From Fragum whitleyi (taxonomy: Eukaryota > Mollusca > Bivalvia > Cardiida > Cardiidae): 64,000 nucleotides of DNA. This document shows positions 10,715 to 20,853 of the stretch, in pieces; the stretch's first letter is position 1, and the number at the start of each line of letters is the position of its first letter. The notes under the pieces were generated by a model, which saw only the letters and a list, made by a program, of their open reading frames with translations, did not search any database and had not been told where the DNA came from. The stretch is taken from positions 34,246,693 to 34,310,692 of the forward strand of contig OX411549.1 in the NCBI GenBank assembly GCA_948146395.1. The letters run 5' to 3'. A program made the position numbers and the translations under genes.

Positions 10715-10885
10715 GTAGAGGGTATAGAGAGGGTAGAGAGTTAGAGTTTTAGTCAAATTTGTGATCCAAGAACTCTAATGTCCTCCATATAGTCGATTTG
10801 TACTAAAACCTTGTAACTACAGCTTTAAACAAGCTGCAGTATTGAGATTTAAGCAGAACATCGACGATTATGTTGAATGAGGTAG
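10715..10885 (+). pseudogene. Third, decayed copy of NBEA/LRBA exon a, split by a small insertion
   Basis: The stretch ttgtgatccaagaactcta (10759 onward) and its flanks match exon a over about 60 bases, with a one-base and a three-base deletion that break the frame. A 74-base palindromic insert (10792-10865) then interrupts the alignment. After it, tgttgaatgaggtagaaata and ttgattaagacaa align with the 3' end and downstream flank of the copy at 11018. The shared downstream flank shows this copy and that at 11018 arose from each other more directly than from exon a. It cannot be a functional exon. Confidence 0.65.
10792..10865. mobile_element. 74-bp palindromic MITE inside the decayed exon copy
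   Basis: Begins GTCGAT and ends ATCGAC, with a central ctacagcttt / aagctgcag dyad. The same core appears in palindromes near 1869, 36361, 44396 and 56066. Its presence in this exon copy and absence from copies 11018 and 13758 gives a filled/empty-site comparison. Confidence 0.55.
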
Positions 10886-11017
10886 AAATATGTCTTTTGA
10901 TTAAGACAAAAAAGTATTGTGGAAATGAAGACATTCATCTTAGCAAAAAAATTGTTAGCTTTCATTAAATCAAAATTGTCACCTTAGACATTTTAAAATG
11001 GTTAAAATTTCATTCAG

Positions 11018-11110
11018 TTGGTTGGTGGAGAGTTTGATATTGAGTCCAATTTTGTGATCCAAGAATCCTCTAATATCCTGCATATGATAAATGTGGTGGA
11101 ACAATGTTCA
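11018..11110 (+). pseudogene. Second copy of NBEA/LRBA exon a, nearly intact (candidate alternative exon)
   Basis: Behind an intact acceptor (atttcattcag) this stretch reads [20 protein letters not shown] then [11 protein letters not shown], 31 codons aligned to exon a without a gap or stop. By eye, against exon a there are 6 synonymous and 5 amino-acid changes (F>S, V>I, L>I, A>V, P>S), fewer replacements than free decay would give. The exon-a donor aggtaagt is not preserved: the sequence continues tcagtgattaagac. The only nearby GT (tca|gtgatt at 11111) would keep phase 0 but is a poor donor. Either a mutually exclusive exon with a weak donor, or a recent pseudo-exon. Confidence 0.7.
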
Positions 11111-11174
11111 GTGATTAAGACAATAAAAAAACTACGTGGAAAATGAAGAAATTGCTTGCAATTTCTACATTTTT

Positions 11175-12480
11175 ATACGCCCAAGGGGTCGTATTATGTT
11201 ATCGTCTGCATCGTCTGTCTGTCTGTCCATCTGTTCTTTAGAAATTTCGTGTCCGGTCCATAACTTTCAAACTACAAGGCCTATGGTCTTGAAACTTCAC
11301 AGGTGTATAGATCTTATAGCTAGGGTGTGCAGAGCGCAAGAGCCAAAACTCTACCATTTGTAATTTTTAGCTCGGCTGTTTTCGGAGAAAACCCGAGGTA
11401 TTGCTATAGCCTTGGTGTCGTCGTTGTCGTCGTCGTCGTCATTGTCGTCGTCGTCGTGCGAAAACTTTGACATTTTGTAATAACTTTTGAATGGTAAGTG
11501 ATAGGGCTTTCATATTCCACATGATGATTGCCTGTGGCAAGGCCTTTCTGTTGGTACCAAGTTCAAGGTCATCATTCAAGGTCAAGGTCATTTTTCAAGG
11601 TCAAACTTGTAAAAAAAATGCAAAAACTTTGATATTTTGCCATAACTTTTGAATGGTAAGAGATAGGGTCTTCATATTTCACATGATGATTGCCTGGGAC
11701 AAGCGCTTTCTTTATGGTACCAAGATCAAGGTCATCAGTCAAGGTCAAGGTCATTTTTCAAGGTCAAACTTGTGAAAAAAATGCAAAAACTTTGACATAT
11801 TGCAATTCCTTTTCAATGGTAAGTGATAGGGTCTTCATATTTCACATGATGATTGTCTGTGACAAGCACTTACTGTAAGTACCAAGTTCAAGGTCATCAG
11901 TCAAGGTCAAGGTCATTTTAAGGTCAAATTTGTGAAAAAAAAGCCCCCCAAAATGCAAAAATCTTAACCTTTTTGTGATATCTCTGGTTCTACTGAAGGC
12001 ATTCACTTGAATTTTGGCACACATATTCACCATCAAAAGAGCAACCATTTCTATCAAGGGGCATAACTTTAGAAGCATTTTCTGCATATTATGCCCCTTT
12101 TTTTACTTAGTTTTTTTCACCATCCATTAGTTTTTTTACCATCCAGCACTTACAGCCGAGCGTAGGCACCTGTAGGCGGTGCTCTTGTTGAGTTATTGCC
12201 CTTTGTTTGATTCAGTTAGCAAATTCGTGCCCAGTCCATAACTTTCAAATTACAAGGCCTTTGGTCTTGAAACTTCACAGGTGAATAGATCTCATACCTA
12301 GGGTGTGCAGAGTGCAAGATCCACAACTCTACCATTTGTAATTTTTGAGTTACTGCCCTTTGTTTGATTCAGTTAGCAAATTCGTGTCTGGTCCATAACT
12401 TTGAAACTATAAGGTCTATGGTCTTGAAACTTCACAGGTGTATAGATCTCATAGCTAGGGTGTGCAGAGCATATAGCCGC
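11175..12480 (+). mobile_element. Outer Helentron-like element (ATACGCCC head) hosting a nested copy
   Basis: Starts after a T run with the hairpin atacgcccaaggggtcgtat, then a gtctgtc microsatellite and repeat units containing aacttcacaggtgtatagat. It resumes after the insertion at 12190 with the same units (gagttattgccctttgtttg). Its true 3' end is unclear, because another fragment begins near 12470. Confidence 0.6.
11369..12189 (+). mobile_element. Nested Helentron-like element (AGCTCGGCTG family), ~820 bp, complete
   Basis: Inserted in the T run of ccatttgtaattttt|gagtt; the unoccupied version is readable at 12331-12360. The 5' end carries a ctcgg-ttttc / gaaaa-ccgag hairpin. A gtcgtc microsatellite follows, then about 163-bp tandem units (about 11460-11935). 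The subterminal acagccgagc (12152 on) is the exact complement of the 5' gctcggctgt, and a 3' stem ends in TCTTGTT. The units carry many tcaaggtca words. This combination is that of non-autonomous Helentrons (HINEs). Confidence 0.75.
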
Positions 12481-13588
12481 CGCTTCGTCTGTCCGTAAAT
12501 CCGTCCGTCCATCCGTCTGTCTGTCCGTCCCCACTAATTTCTCCTTAACCTTTGGGCCAAATCAAATGAAACTTACCATGTTAACTCCCTATGATATAGT
12601 GATGATGCATCTGTGAAGGTTTTCGGATTTGAGACCACGTCAGGGGAAAAGGGGACTTAGGGTTTTTCCCAAATTTCTCCTAGTCTAACAGTCAGAATTT
12701 AGTGAAATTTCATATTTGAGTAGCAAATCAGATGCCCTTTACTATAAAAATTTGAAATTAATGTGAAAAAATATTTGTCATGGAAAAAGGGGGCTAAATG
12801 TTTGTTACCTTTACGTTAGCGTGTAAAATACAGTTATTCTTTCATTTCTCCTAGTCTTATGCTCAGAATTTGATGAAATTTCATATTTGAGTGGCAAATC
12901 AGATGCCCTTTACCATAAACTATTTGAAATTTGTGTCTAAAAGTATTTCATGCAAAAAAGGGTTAAATGTTTGTTACCTTTATGTTAACTGTATAAGATA
13001 ACACCTTATTTGAGTCCTTGCAATCTGACCACAGAGCATATCTCCTAAAGTATTAAAACTATCAACTTGAAACTTTATGGGTGGATAGATCTTATGGAGG
13101 AGAAGTGCAGTGCACAAGAACTACAACTCTTGCTTGCATAATTTTGGAGTTATTGCCCTATGTTATTTTTGCTACTTAGATTATGTCTGGAGCATATCTC
13201 CTAAAGTATAATAGCTATCAACTTGAAACTTTATGGGTGGATAGATCTCATGGAGGAGAAGTGCTATGCACAAGAACTACAACACTTTTTACATTACCTC
13301 AATCTGATTGAATTTGTGAATATTTTAGTAGTACTCGGGTACATATAATTACTTGAAGAATAGTGATGATATCCATAACTAATCTACAGTTCTTTAATTG
13401 CCTAAGAACACATTTTCCCAAAGACAAATAGGAAAACAAAACAAAACAAACACTACCATCATAATAAATACAATATACTATAGTGTTTGCTAGAAAATAC
13501 ATCCTAAGGATCAATAAAAAGTTCAAAACATCACCAATTTATTTCTGAGCTTCAGGCCTATAATGCCACGCCCAGCGCTACTCTTGTT
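12470..13588 (+). mobile_element. Composite Helentron-like remnants upstream of exon a
   Basis: Three pieces: a gccgccgc head with tccgtc microsatellite and units around catttctcctagtc (12470-12995); units with gagcatatctcctaaagta (13036-13290) of the same type as 62752-63650; and a 3' end cagcgctactcttgtt at 13571-13587. Boundaries between the pieces are uncertain. Confidence 0.5.
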
Positions 13589-13757
13589 CAGAATGTTTTT
13601 CTTATCCATCAGATAGATAATGGTCTATTTAATTAAAATTGTGTTTTCCCACAACCTATTTTTGACTATCTATGCCCCCTTTGAAGAAGAAAGGGTATAT
13701 TTCTTTGCAATGAACTTTATTTCTGACATAAATCCATTGATATTTATTTATTTTCAG

Positions 13758-13862
13758 TTGGTGGGTGGAGAATTCGATATTGAGTCCAACTTTGTGATCC
13801 AAGAATTCTCTAATGTCCTGCATATGTTAAATGCGGTGGAGCAATGCCCAGAAAGCTTACAG
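13758..13862 (+). CDS. NBEA/LRBA: NBEA/LRBA exon a: N-terminal ARM-like segment ([13 protein letters not shown])
   Basis: 35 codons, phase 0 at both ends, acceptor tttattttcag and donor gtaagt. It begins [16 protein letters not shown] and ends EQCPESLQ, the equivalent of the LVGGxFDLEMNFIIQ block near the N-terminus of vertebrate LRBA and NBEA. This is the first recognisable coding exon in the window; the preceding one, which must end in phase 0, was not found in the 13.7 kb upstream. Two related copies of this exon lie 2.7-3 kb upstream. A SINE fragment starts about 110 bases downstream. Confidence 0.9.
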
Positions 13863-13965
13863 GTAAGTTCTGTGCACACATTATATTGGGAGCTCAATGG
13901 ACCTCCTAGTTAAGCTTGCTGTGAAGTACAGGGGCCTGCTTTATTGATATTAAGCTTTCATGATT

Positions 13966-14122
13966 GATTTGGAATGGGTTAATAATCATAGACCTATGTG
14001 AGATAGCAGCTGGAAGCTAGGAAAGGATGTGATGGTAGTACTGTTGAAAGAAATACCAGGAATCCATTGCTAGGTGCTCCAGCCATGAAAAGCAGCATAA
14101 AACTCCCATTTAAACAAACAAA
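13966..14122 (+). mobile_element. SINE body fragment about 110 bases downstream of exon a
   Basis: Contains aatcatagacctatgtgaga, gcagctggaagctaggaaag and ccaggaatccattgctaggt. No head and no clear target duplication. Confidence 0.75.
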
Positions 14123-14245
14123 ACAGAACAAAACAAAATAAATTTAAAATTAAAATAGAAAAGGTCTGTTTTTGGAAAATATTACAGCATTACTTCTTGA
14201 ATTCAAAATTGTATGGGTAGATTTTGTGTGGTGAGCCCTTAAATA

Positions 14246-14640
14246 TATATGTGACCCTTCATGCCAAAAAGGGACCATCCGGGGTTCTCCATAAAATAAA
14301 AAATTAAACATAATAAATATTATAATAAATTGATATAAAAAAGAGATAAGTTCTAGTACAGGCCAACCAGGGGTTGCATTTACAGATTCTCAAGCTCAGT
14401 TTTGAAAATATACCTAAAGTATCCTTTAGTCGTCAACAGAGATACAGATCAGAGGGTGTAAAGCCAGTCTGAAATCTTTATTTCCCAATGGAACCCTATG
14501 TTGTACTCATTTGAATCATCTCAATGAGACGATTCTGGTGAGTACCAACAACATAGGTTTTGTACTATTTTGATAAAAAAACTTCGATCTAAAATCCAAA
14601 ATACCCCCTCTATCTGTAGCTTTGTGTCAAGCTGGTTTCT
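14246..14640. repeat. Half of a TATGTGACC MITE followed by a palindromic MITE
   Basis: 14246-14400 matches the left part of the complete element at 55474-55740 (atatgtgaccctTCATGC ... agggaccatc). 14449-14640 is a palindrome with cctatgttgt / acaacatagg and tctcaatgagac. Confidence 0.55.
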
Positions 14641-14992
14641 ATGAACATAAAGCATATGCCTATCTGATGATGAAATCAGCTCATATTTTGAACTCGGTGA
14701 CATCAATTGGTTAAATCAATTAAAAGTGAAACATAATTTATTCATTTACCCTATGAGTTTGTACATTCATGGAGACAGATTGGTTGTATTCAAGGCAACA
14801 TGTTATACATCATCCTAGCTTATTTTTGAGATATGATAATACCAAGGTTATAAAACTTGTAAATTGATAATGATGATTTGATGTGCATAAGTCTAAGTAT
14901 TTATATATTAATGATTTTTTTTTTCCTTTGAATATTATAAAACTAAACCATATCTTTGTTGTGATATGTAATTGATTTGTTAGTATGTTTGA

Positions 14993-15126
14993 ATGGGGTT
15001 TTACGCCGCTTTCAACAATTTTTCAGTTAAATCTTTGAGGCAGGAGCACCTAACAATAACTTTCTCGTATTTCTCAAACCAGTACTACCATTGCAACCTA
15101 AGCCTCCAGCTGCTATCTGACTTAGG
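14993..15126 (-). mobile_element. SINE body fragment, minus strand
   Basis: gccgctttcaacaatttttc, gcacctaacaata and gcctccagctgctatctga identify the SINE 3' part. Confidence 0.7.
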
Positions 15127-15940
15127 TAATTAAGGTCCATACTGCACACATTAACCTGATTCACATGTCAGTATAGACAAAGATAGGAGTCAGCTAGTGT
15201 GCAGACTGATCTGATCTATTTCATCTGCCAATGAAGAAACATTGCAGGATCAGCAGAAGTGTTTCATGGTCTTCCTGGGTTTTATTCTGACATCAACAAA
15301 ATAGGGTCCAAAGGACTGAATCATTGGGATCTTGGGGGTCCTTTCTCAAATTTGACTGGTCCCTGCTTTAGGTGCAGACAATTTTTTTAGGCTATAATCT
15401 TGTATTTTGTAGATTTAGAACTATTCCCTGGTTGAAAGTATTGAAATTGATAGAAATATATTAAATTTTAGGACTCAACTCTTTAAAGCAGTATTCAATT
15501 CTTTTCTGAAGTTGAGCCCCTGAGGGTCTATGGGACTCACATCACATAGTTTTGAGGGTCTTAGCTACTCATTTTTGCTTCTCAGATGCACAAAATCTGC
15601 CCACCTTAGAACCCTGGACTTTTCAGTTTGAAGTTCCAGCCCAAACTAATTTTTTGTAAATAGGTGAAAGAAGATAAGCATAATTTTGTCGATGATCAGA
15701 TAGAAAAATTTAACGACCAAAGTACCAGTCCAACAATTTACTAACTCTGGTAATAATGGACAAACAAGAAGGATGAATAGACAAAGATCAGACTTCATAT
15801 ATGTGCAGGCAGATCATTGTGTACCTCCTCCCTTAGAAGCATTCGAATTTTAACATGATTAAAGGTCAATAATTCAGTGTCTGGTATTTTCTCTCTAAAT
15901 ATGATAATATAAATTGATCAAGGGTCTTCACATAATGTTA

Positions 15941-16155
15941 CCCCGACGGCGGCACTCATTCTTTCTGACTATTTGTCTCTCACCAATGGGTTGATAATCG
16001 TAGACCTATGTGAGATAACATCTGGAGGCTAGGAAAGGAGGTGATGGTAGTACTGGTGAAAGAAATACCAGGATTCAATTGTTAGGTGCTCCAGCAGCCA
16101 CCATATAACTGAAAAAATGTTGAAAGCAGCGTAAAACTCCATTCAATCAATCAAT
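15941..16155 (+). mobile_element. SINE, 5'-truncated, 12-bp TSD
   Basis: Runs from cggcggcactcattcttt to the caatcaatcaatca tail and is flanked by perfect 12-base repeats cacataatgtta (15929-15940 and 16156-16167). Confidence 0.88.
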
Positions 16156-16194
16156 CACATAATGTTAGCTGACAATAAGAATATTGAAACTTAA

Positions 16195-16435
16195 TTCTTG
16201 TCATGCTGAATAAAATACCTTGGCAAAATTATATATAAAGCAAAGTGCTGAAAGCTCTGTATTTCCTACTTGTGAGTCAGCATTTGATTTTGAAATTATA
16301 ATTTCTGAAACTTTTCTGGTTTGAAATGGAAAAAAAGGTGGTACAGACAAAGATCAGACTGCACATATGTGCAGGCTGATGTTTGTCTATAGCTCCTGCC
16401 AAGGCAGGAATATTTTGGGTTCAGCATGACAAGGG
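16195..16435. mobile_element. piggyBac-like MITE with TTAA flanks, 241 bp
   Basis: TTAA at both ends (16191-16194, 16436-16439). Inverted ends ttcttgtcatgctgaa and ttcagcatgacaaggg, with an internal palindrome gatcagactgcacatatgtg / caggctgatgtttgtc. TTAA targets with CCCTT-type ends fit piggyBac. Relatives: 29713, 33693, 40163, 49279 and 30276. Confidence 0.8.
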
Positions 16436-16693
16436 TTAAAATTGTTTTGTGTGTACCCTTCAAAATGCTGTTTAATTCTCTTAATTGCAACCCAAACCCA
16501 ATAATGGCAACTCACTATTTAATAGCACCTGACCTTGTGCACTGACAATACAATTATACAAACAAATAGCTCCTTTCAGTTTAATAGCAAAAAAATTGTG
16601 GTCAAATTTGTGTGTTGATTCACAGAATACGACTGTAGCAGAGAAAATACACTAATTTCCTTTGAAACAGATTTTTGATCTTTGTGATTACAG

Positions 16694-16820
16694 GCAGAAA
16701 TATGGAGTGTATTTATGGCGATGTTGAAGAAGAGTCGACGGAATCTTCAGGCCTGTACAGAAGTCGGTCTCATACTGAGGGTGGTCACTTTGTTAGATAC
16801 AGCTGGGGACATAGTTGCAG
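16694..16820 (+). CDS. NBEA/LRBA: NBEA/LRBA exon b: [14 protein letters not shown] segment
   Basis: 42 codons plus one base, entering in phase 0 and leaving in phase 1; acceptor ttgtgattacag, donor gtaagc. The product starts [19 protein letters not shown] and continues [21 protein letters not shown]. It matches the vertebrate QAEIWSMFTAILRKS...TEVGLIEQVL block, with the same hydrophobic spacing of an ARM-like helical repeat. It sits between a 2.8-kb and a 9.4-kb intron; a poly-C tract lies about 100 bases downstream. Confidence 0.93.
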
Positions 16821-16914
16821 GTAAGCTTTCAAAATGCTATAGTTCAAGGATGTCGACCATAACACAGTCAATAGTGGGTTAGACTCTCAATTAATAGATC
16901 AAGAATTTGACCAC

Positions 16915-16945
16915 CACCCCCCGCCCCCCCCCCCCCCCCCCCCCC
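16915..16945 (+). repeat. Poly-C tract about 100 bases after exon b
   Basis: About 25 consecutive C after ccccg. Similar tracts occur at 45588-45604 and 58769-58810. Confidence 0.9.
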
Positions 16946-17029
16946 TTGTGGAAATGACCTCTTTTTTCCCCCGCAATAAAATGGCATCGGGCATATAAAG
17001 TTTTACCTGTCCATGTGTGAATACTTGTT

Positions 17030-17660
17030 CGGGTGTGTGTGTCTGTGTTCCATTCTTGTTCAGAGCATTACTTATATTTATGGACGAATATTATAATAAC
17101 ATGGCAGGGCTTGTGTTGGTGTTTGATATTGGGAGTCATTGACTCCTCATCTAAGAAATTCTGGGGGTCAAATTGAATTTAAAGGGGTCAAAGCGATAGA
17201 AAAAGCATATCATGAGTAGAATTTTGCATATTAAAGAGTCACTTTAACTGTTTTTTGTAAGTTTATGAAACAAGTAATTATTATGTAGAAAATGACCCTC
17301 TTGAGAGAAATTTCTAGGGGCCAAATAAGGATATTTTCAGATTTATGGGGGTCAAAACCCTGGTTTTAGGGTCAAACACGAGCCTTGACATGGTACATTT
17401 TTTTCCCTGGGTGAGTACTAGTGTCATGTGAAGAAATTGTACAGATACCCTCAGGGTCAAGGTCATGGCCAAAGGTCATATAGGAGGCATCAGTGTCTGT
17501 GACACATTTGTAGTCTGATGTTTGTCTCCAACAAATGGGTAATCGTAATTCTATTTTTAATGAGCAGTTTGAGGCTTGAAAAGGATGTAGTGGTAGTACT
17601 GGTGTAAGAATTCCCAGGAATCCATTGTAGGGTGCTCCACCTGCTATGACATAATTGAAT
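17030..17660 (+). repeat. Helentron-like fragment and SINE fragment
   Basis: 17030-17510 has the gtgtgtctgtg and ctcagggtcaaggtca words of the Helentron-like families without clear ends. 17521-17660 is a diverged SINE body. Confidence 0.45.
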
Positions 17661-17704
17661 TACTGTTAACAGTAGTATTAGGCCCTGTCGATTATTTTCG
17701 GGTC

Positions 17705-17765
17705 AAGTACAAAACAATTGTAAGTGCCTATATAATTACAGGCACTTACAATAGTTTCATGCTAA
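17705..17765. repeat. Palindrome (caattgtaagtgcctata...aggcacttacaatag)
   Basis: Two complementary arms of about 20 bases. Same family as 36611-36694, 56630-56690 and 60105-60165. Confidence 0.7.
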
Positions 17766-19259
17766 ACCCTGGATTTATATAAACAAAGCTACAGCTCTGT
17801 GCATAAGAGCTACAGATGGAGGATGTAAAAATGATTTTATTTCTGAATATTGAACTATACTTCTTTAAGTACTCATTGTAGAATGACTTTATTCCCTCTA
17901 ATCTAGACCCACAATATTAAGCAAATGCATATTCAAAGATCCAGCCAGCATTTTGTTGACCTGTAATTTACAGAACTCTTAGGCTTCAAGATTTGATCAC
18001 ACCAGATTGGTTAAATCCACCCCCTATCACAAATTCTGGTGTCGATTTCCAATCAAAAATTCAGGGGGTGTCTTGTTATCATATTTTTCGCTACCCAGGC
18101 CTATAAAAGAACAAATATCTTCGCTTAATGTGGATCTTTTGCCGAGAAATTTGGAATGTGTGTAGAGGATACATAAATGCCATTAGACAAACACAAACAA
18201 TGAAGATTAGTCAGGTTGTTTGACAAAAAATTAATGACAAACCTAAAAAATGAGCTAAGTCACTCACTCCTAGGGCTAGAACTCGCTCATTTTGCTTAGT
18301 TGTTACCCTCCCCTTTTATTTCCTAAAAGAAGAACCATTGATCTCGACAGTGATACTAAAATTTGAAATGAAAATGATTATTTTGGTTTACAAATTAGTC
18401 AAAAACTTGCCCCACCGTTAGTTCCGTATCGAAAAAATCGATCAGGTGTCCATAAACCTTCTGGTGTCGGTGTGGCACGTTATACCCTGTGTTTAAGAAG
18501 TTGAAGAATCAGATTTCATTTAGTTTTGTATTTGTTATGGGATTGTTGATATTGGTTATGTATAATTGCAAACATGTGTATTTAGATATCTATTATTTGA
18601 AATAGAACATGGTTTTGTTTTCTTAATTAGATACAGACTGGCTATTTCAATGCTACTTTTCTTTGGATTTTTACTAAGAAATAGTGATGGGCAGATTTAT
18701 TGATTATAATCCATTATAAGTTGGTTTGGGCTTTTAATGTGATAATCGACTAAGAAATTTCATAATCGAATAATCAGTTCCCTAGCACATAAATAAAACC
18801 ATTATATATTGTTTTTCGAAACCATCATCAGTTTGATGGCTCAGCATGAAACAGTTGTAACTCCTATATTTGGTGAACGAACGTCGTTCACCAGTGTTAT
18901 ATACCATGTAAGGAAAATCCTGTAGGATGTTAATACATTCGAAATAAAGTAGTGCCTCTTAACATTCAATTTAGTATCTTTCAAGATTTTTCTCCGCAAA
19001 ACCACGGTCTTTTTCCTCAATGGCGTGTTTCTAGTATTCTTCATCAAGTGAAGATAATGAAAATTTGCCTTGAAAAACACAAAACGATCTTGCAATGTTT
19101 ATCAAGGGTATTTTTGATCGGCGTAAGCTTGTCGAGAGTTTAGAGCAAAACAAAGTTTGTGTCTAAACACCGTAGAGACAGATACTATGTTTTTGACTCG
19201 AGCCTTCGCGGGTGCAACTTGTAGTAATTAGCCGGAAATATGTGTTTATTTAGGTCATG

Positions 19260-19440
19260 TCCGCTTGAACTTACATTCGGCAATACTCGGACGATTTCCC
19301 AAGTCTCCGATTTAAATGTAGGTTACAGAATCGGCCGAGTTGAGACAAATGACACACTCAAGACACCTTGTGTCATTAGAAACGGTAACGCGGTTTAACA
19401 TAACTTTTCAACACGCGACAGTCAGTCTCGAGACGGGTTT
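19260..19440. repeat. Dispersed repeat related to the CpG-richer block at 5.1 kb
   Basis: tttaaatgtaggttacagaa and tcggccgagttgagac match 5140-5180 with few differences. The surrounding 19.1-19.9 kb is also richer in CpG. Identity unknown. Confidence 0.55.
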
Positions 19441-20796
19441 AAGAATTATTCGACACGTGTTTTACATGCACAACCTTTCTTGTACCCTTTATTTGAATAG
19501 GGATGAATGCCGCTATTAACATTTTTCTGTAAAATTGCAGTGGCTGAAGTAGGGCTGTAAGAATACACTTGAATATTCGGTGAACCGAAAATCTTGATCC
19601 TAGCGAAAACGTATCGTATTCGTCTGTCTCAGAAGCGAACATTGGCGAATGCCAAATGGGACAGGCACGGAAGATATTTCATTGGGGCCATTCTACTTTG
19701 CATTTTTTCAATCTGTAAAACTATATCAATTCAAAATTTTATTTGAAAATTAAATAAATGATAGCTAAATATTCAACCCTAGATACCACTCAAATTGACG
19801 AGTAGATATTGCCGTGGTCAAGGGGGGACCATATTCGCCATGCACTTGTTTACAATTCGACAGGCGGGTTTAGTTTTTAAATTAGTCTGGAAAAGTCATT
19901 GCGTTTTTTACAGAAATCATAAAAATCTTAATCGATGAAAAAAACCGGCTCCATCCTTCCCAAAATACGTTTAGAATTGGTTAACTACAGTTTAAGCAAA
20001 AACTAGCTCCGAGCAGAAATGTCTAATATCAGCCGCAGTACAGTAATAAGATATCGATAGTGAGTGATTTTACTGGCATCTAAACTCTTGAAAGTAAAAA
20101 ATAGGTTCTCGTGCAAAAACTAAACCAACAATTGTAAGGATTCTCAATTCTTATTGGGAAGAAAGTCGGGAGGAAAAAACATTGTATTATACTTATACTA
20201 TTTGTCAGACATAGCTATGCAATTGTTACCTCCTTTCGAAAAGATAAATTTCTAGAATAAGATTCTTATTCGCTTTTTATGTGGAAATTAGATTACAAAA
20301 ATATTAATAATAAAGACTTTTAGTATGTAATTTACTATGAAGCAATTATTTAATATAAAAATGTATACTTTAATTTCTAAACCTTTAACAGAAATTATCC
20401 AGTTTAGCGACTATGTCCTAGCCAAGTTTTTCTCCCCCTGCCATAAATCTTATTTGCCAGTTATAAGGTCATATGTTGTCAAGTTACTGCTGGGCTTATC
20501 AGGGCAATAAATTTCTTCATTCCCTGCTCAACACCAGGTGTATGACAAAGAAGTATTTCAAGATAATTGAAGTTTTAGGTCTTTAACACAAACACACATC
20601 TTCTGAACTAATTGTATATTTAAAGTTACTTTCAACATTTTTTTTATCTGTAATGTCTACATCTTTTTTTAACCCTTTTACTCACAACAGATCTATCAAT
20701 GACAAATTAAACTGAAAGGTGACATAGATAACAAGCCAGAAAAACTTCTTTTGATGAAAAAAGAAAAAAAAAATGTATCATCACATTTGAATTTGG

Positions 20797-20853
20797 TGCT
20801 TTTTATGCCAAGCATCAATTTTTCGATGAGGGGCTGGTCGGCATATTGTTTTT
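20797..20853 (+). mobile_element. Head of an ATGCC-type Helentron-like element, cut by the next insertion
   Basis: The hairpin-forming atgccaagcatc ... gtcggcatattgttttt resembles the heads at 38297 and 63662. It stops where the element at 20854 begins. Confidence 0.45.
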
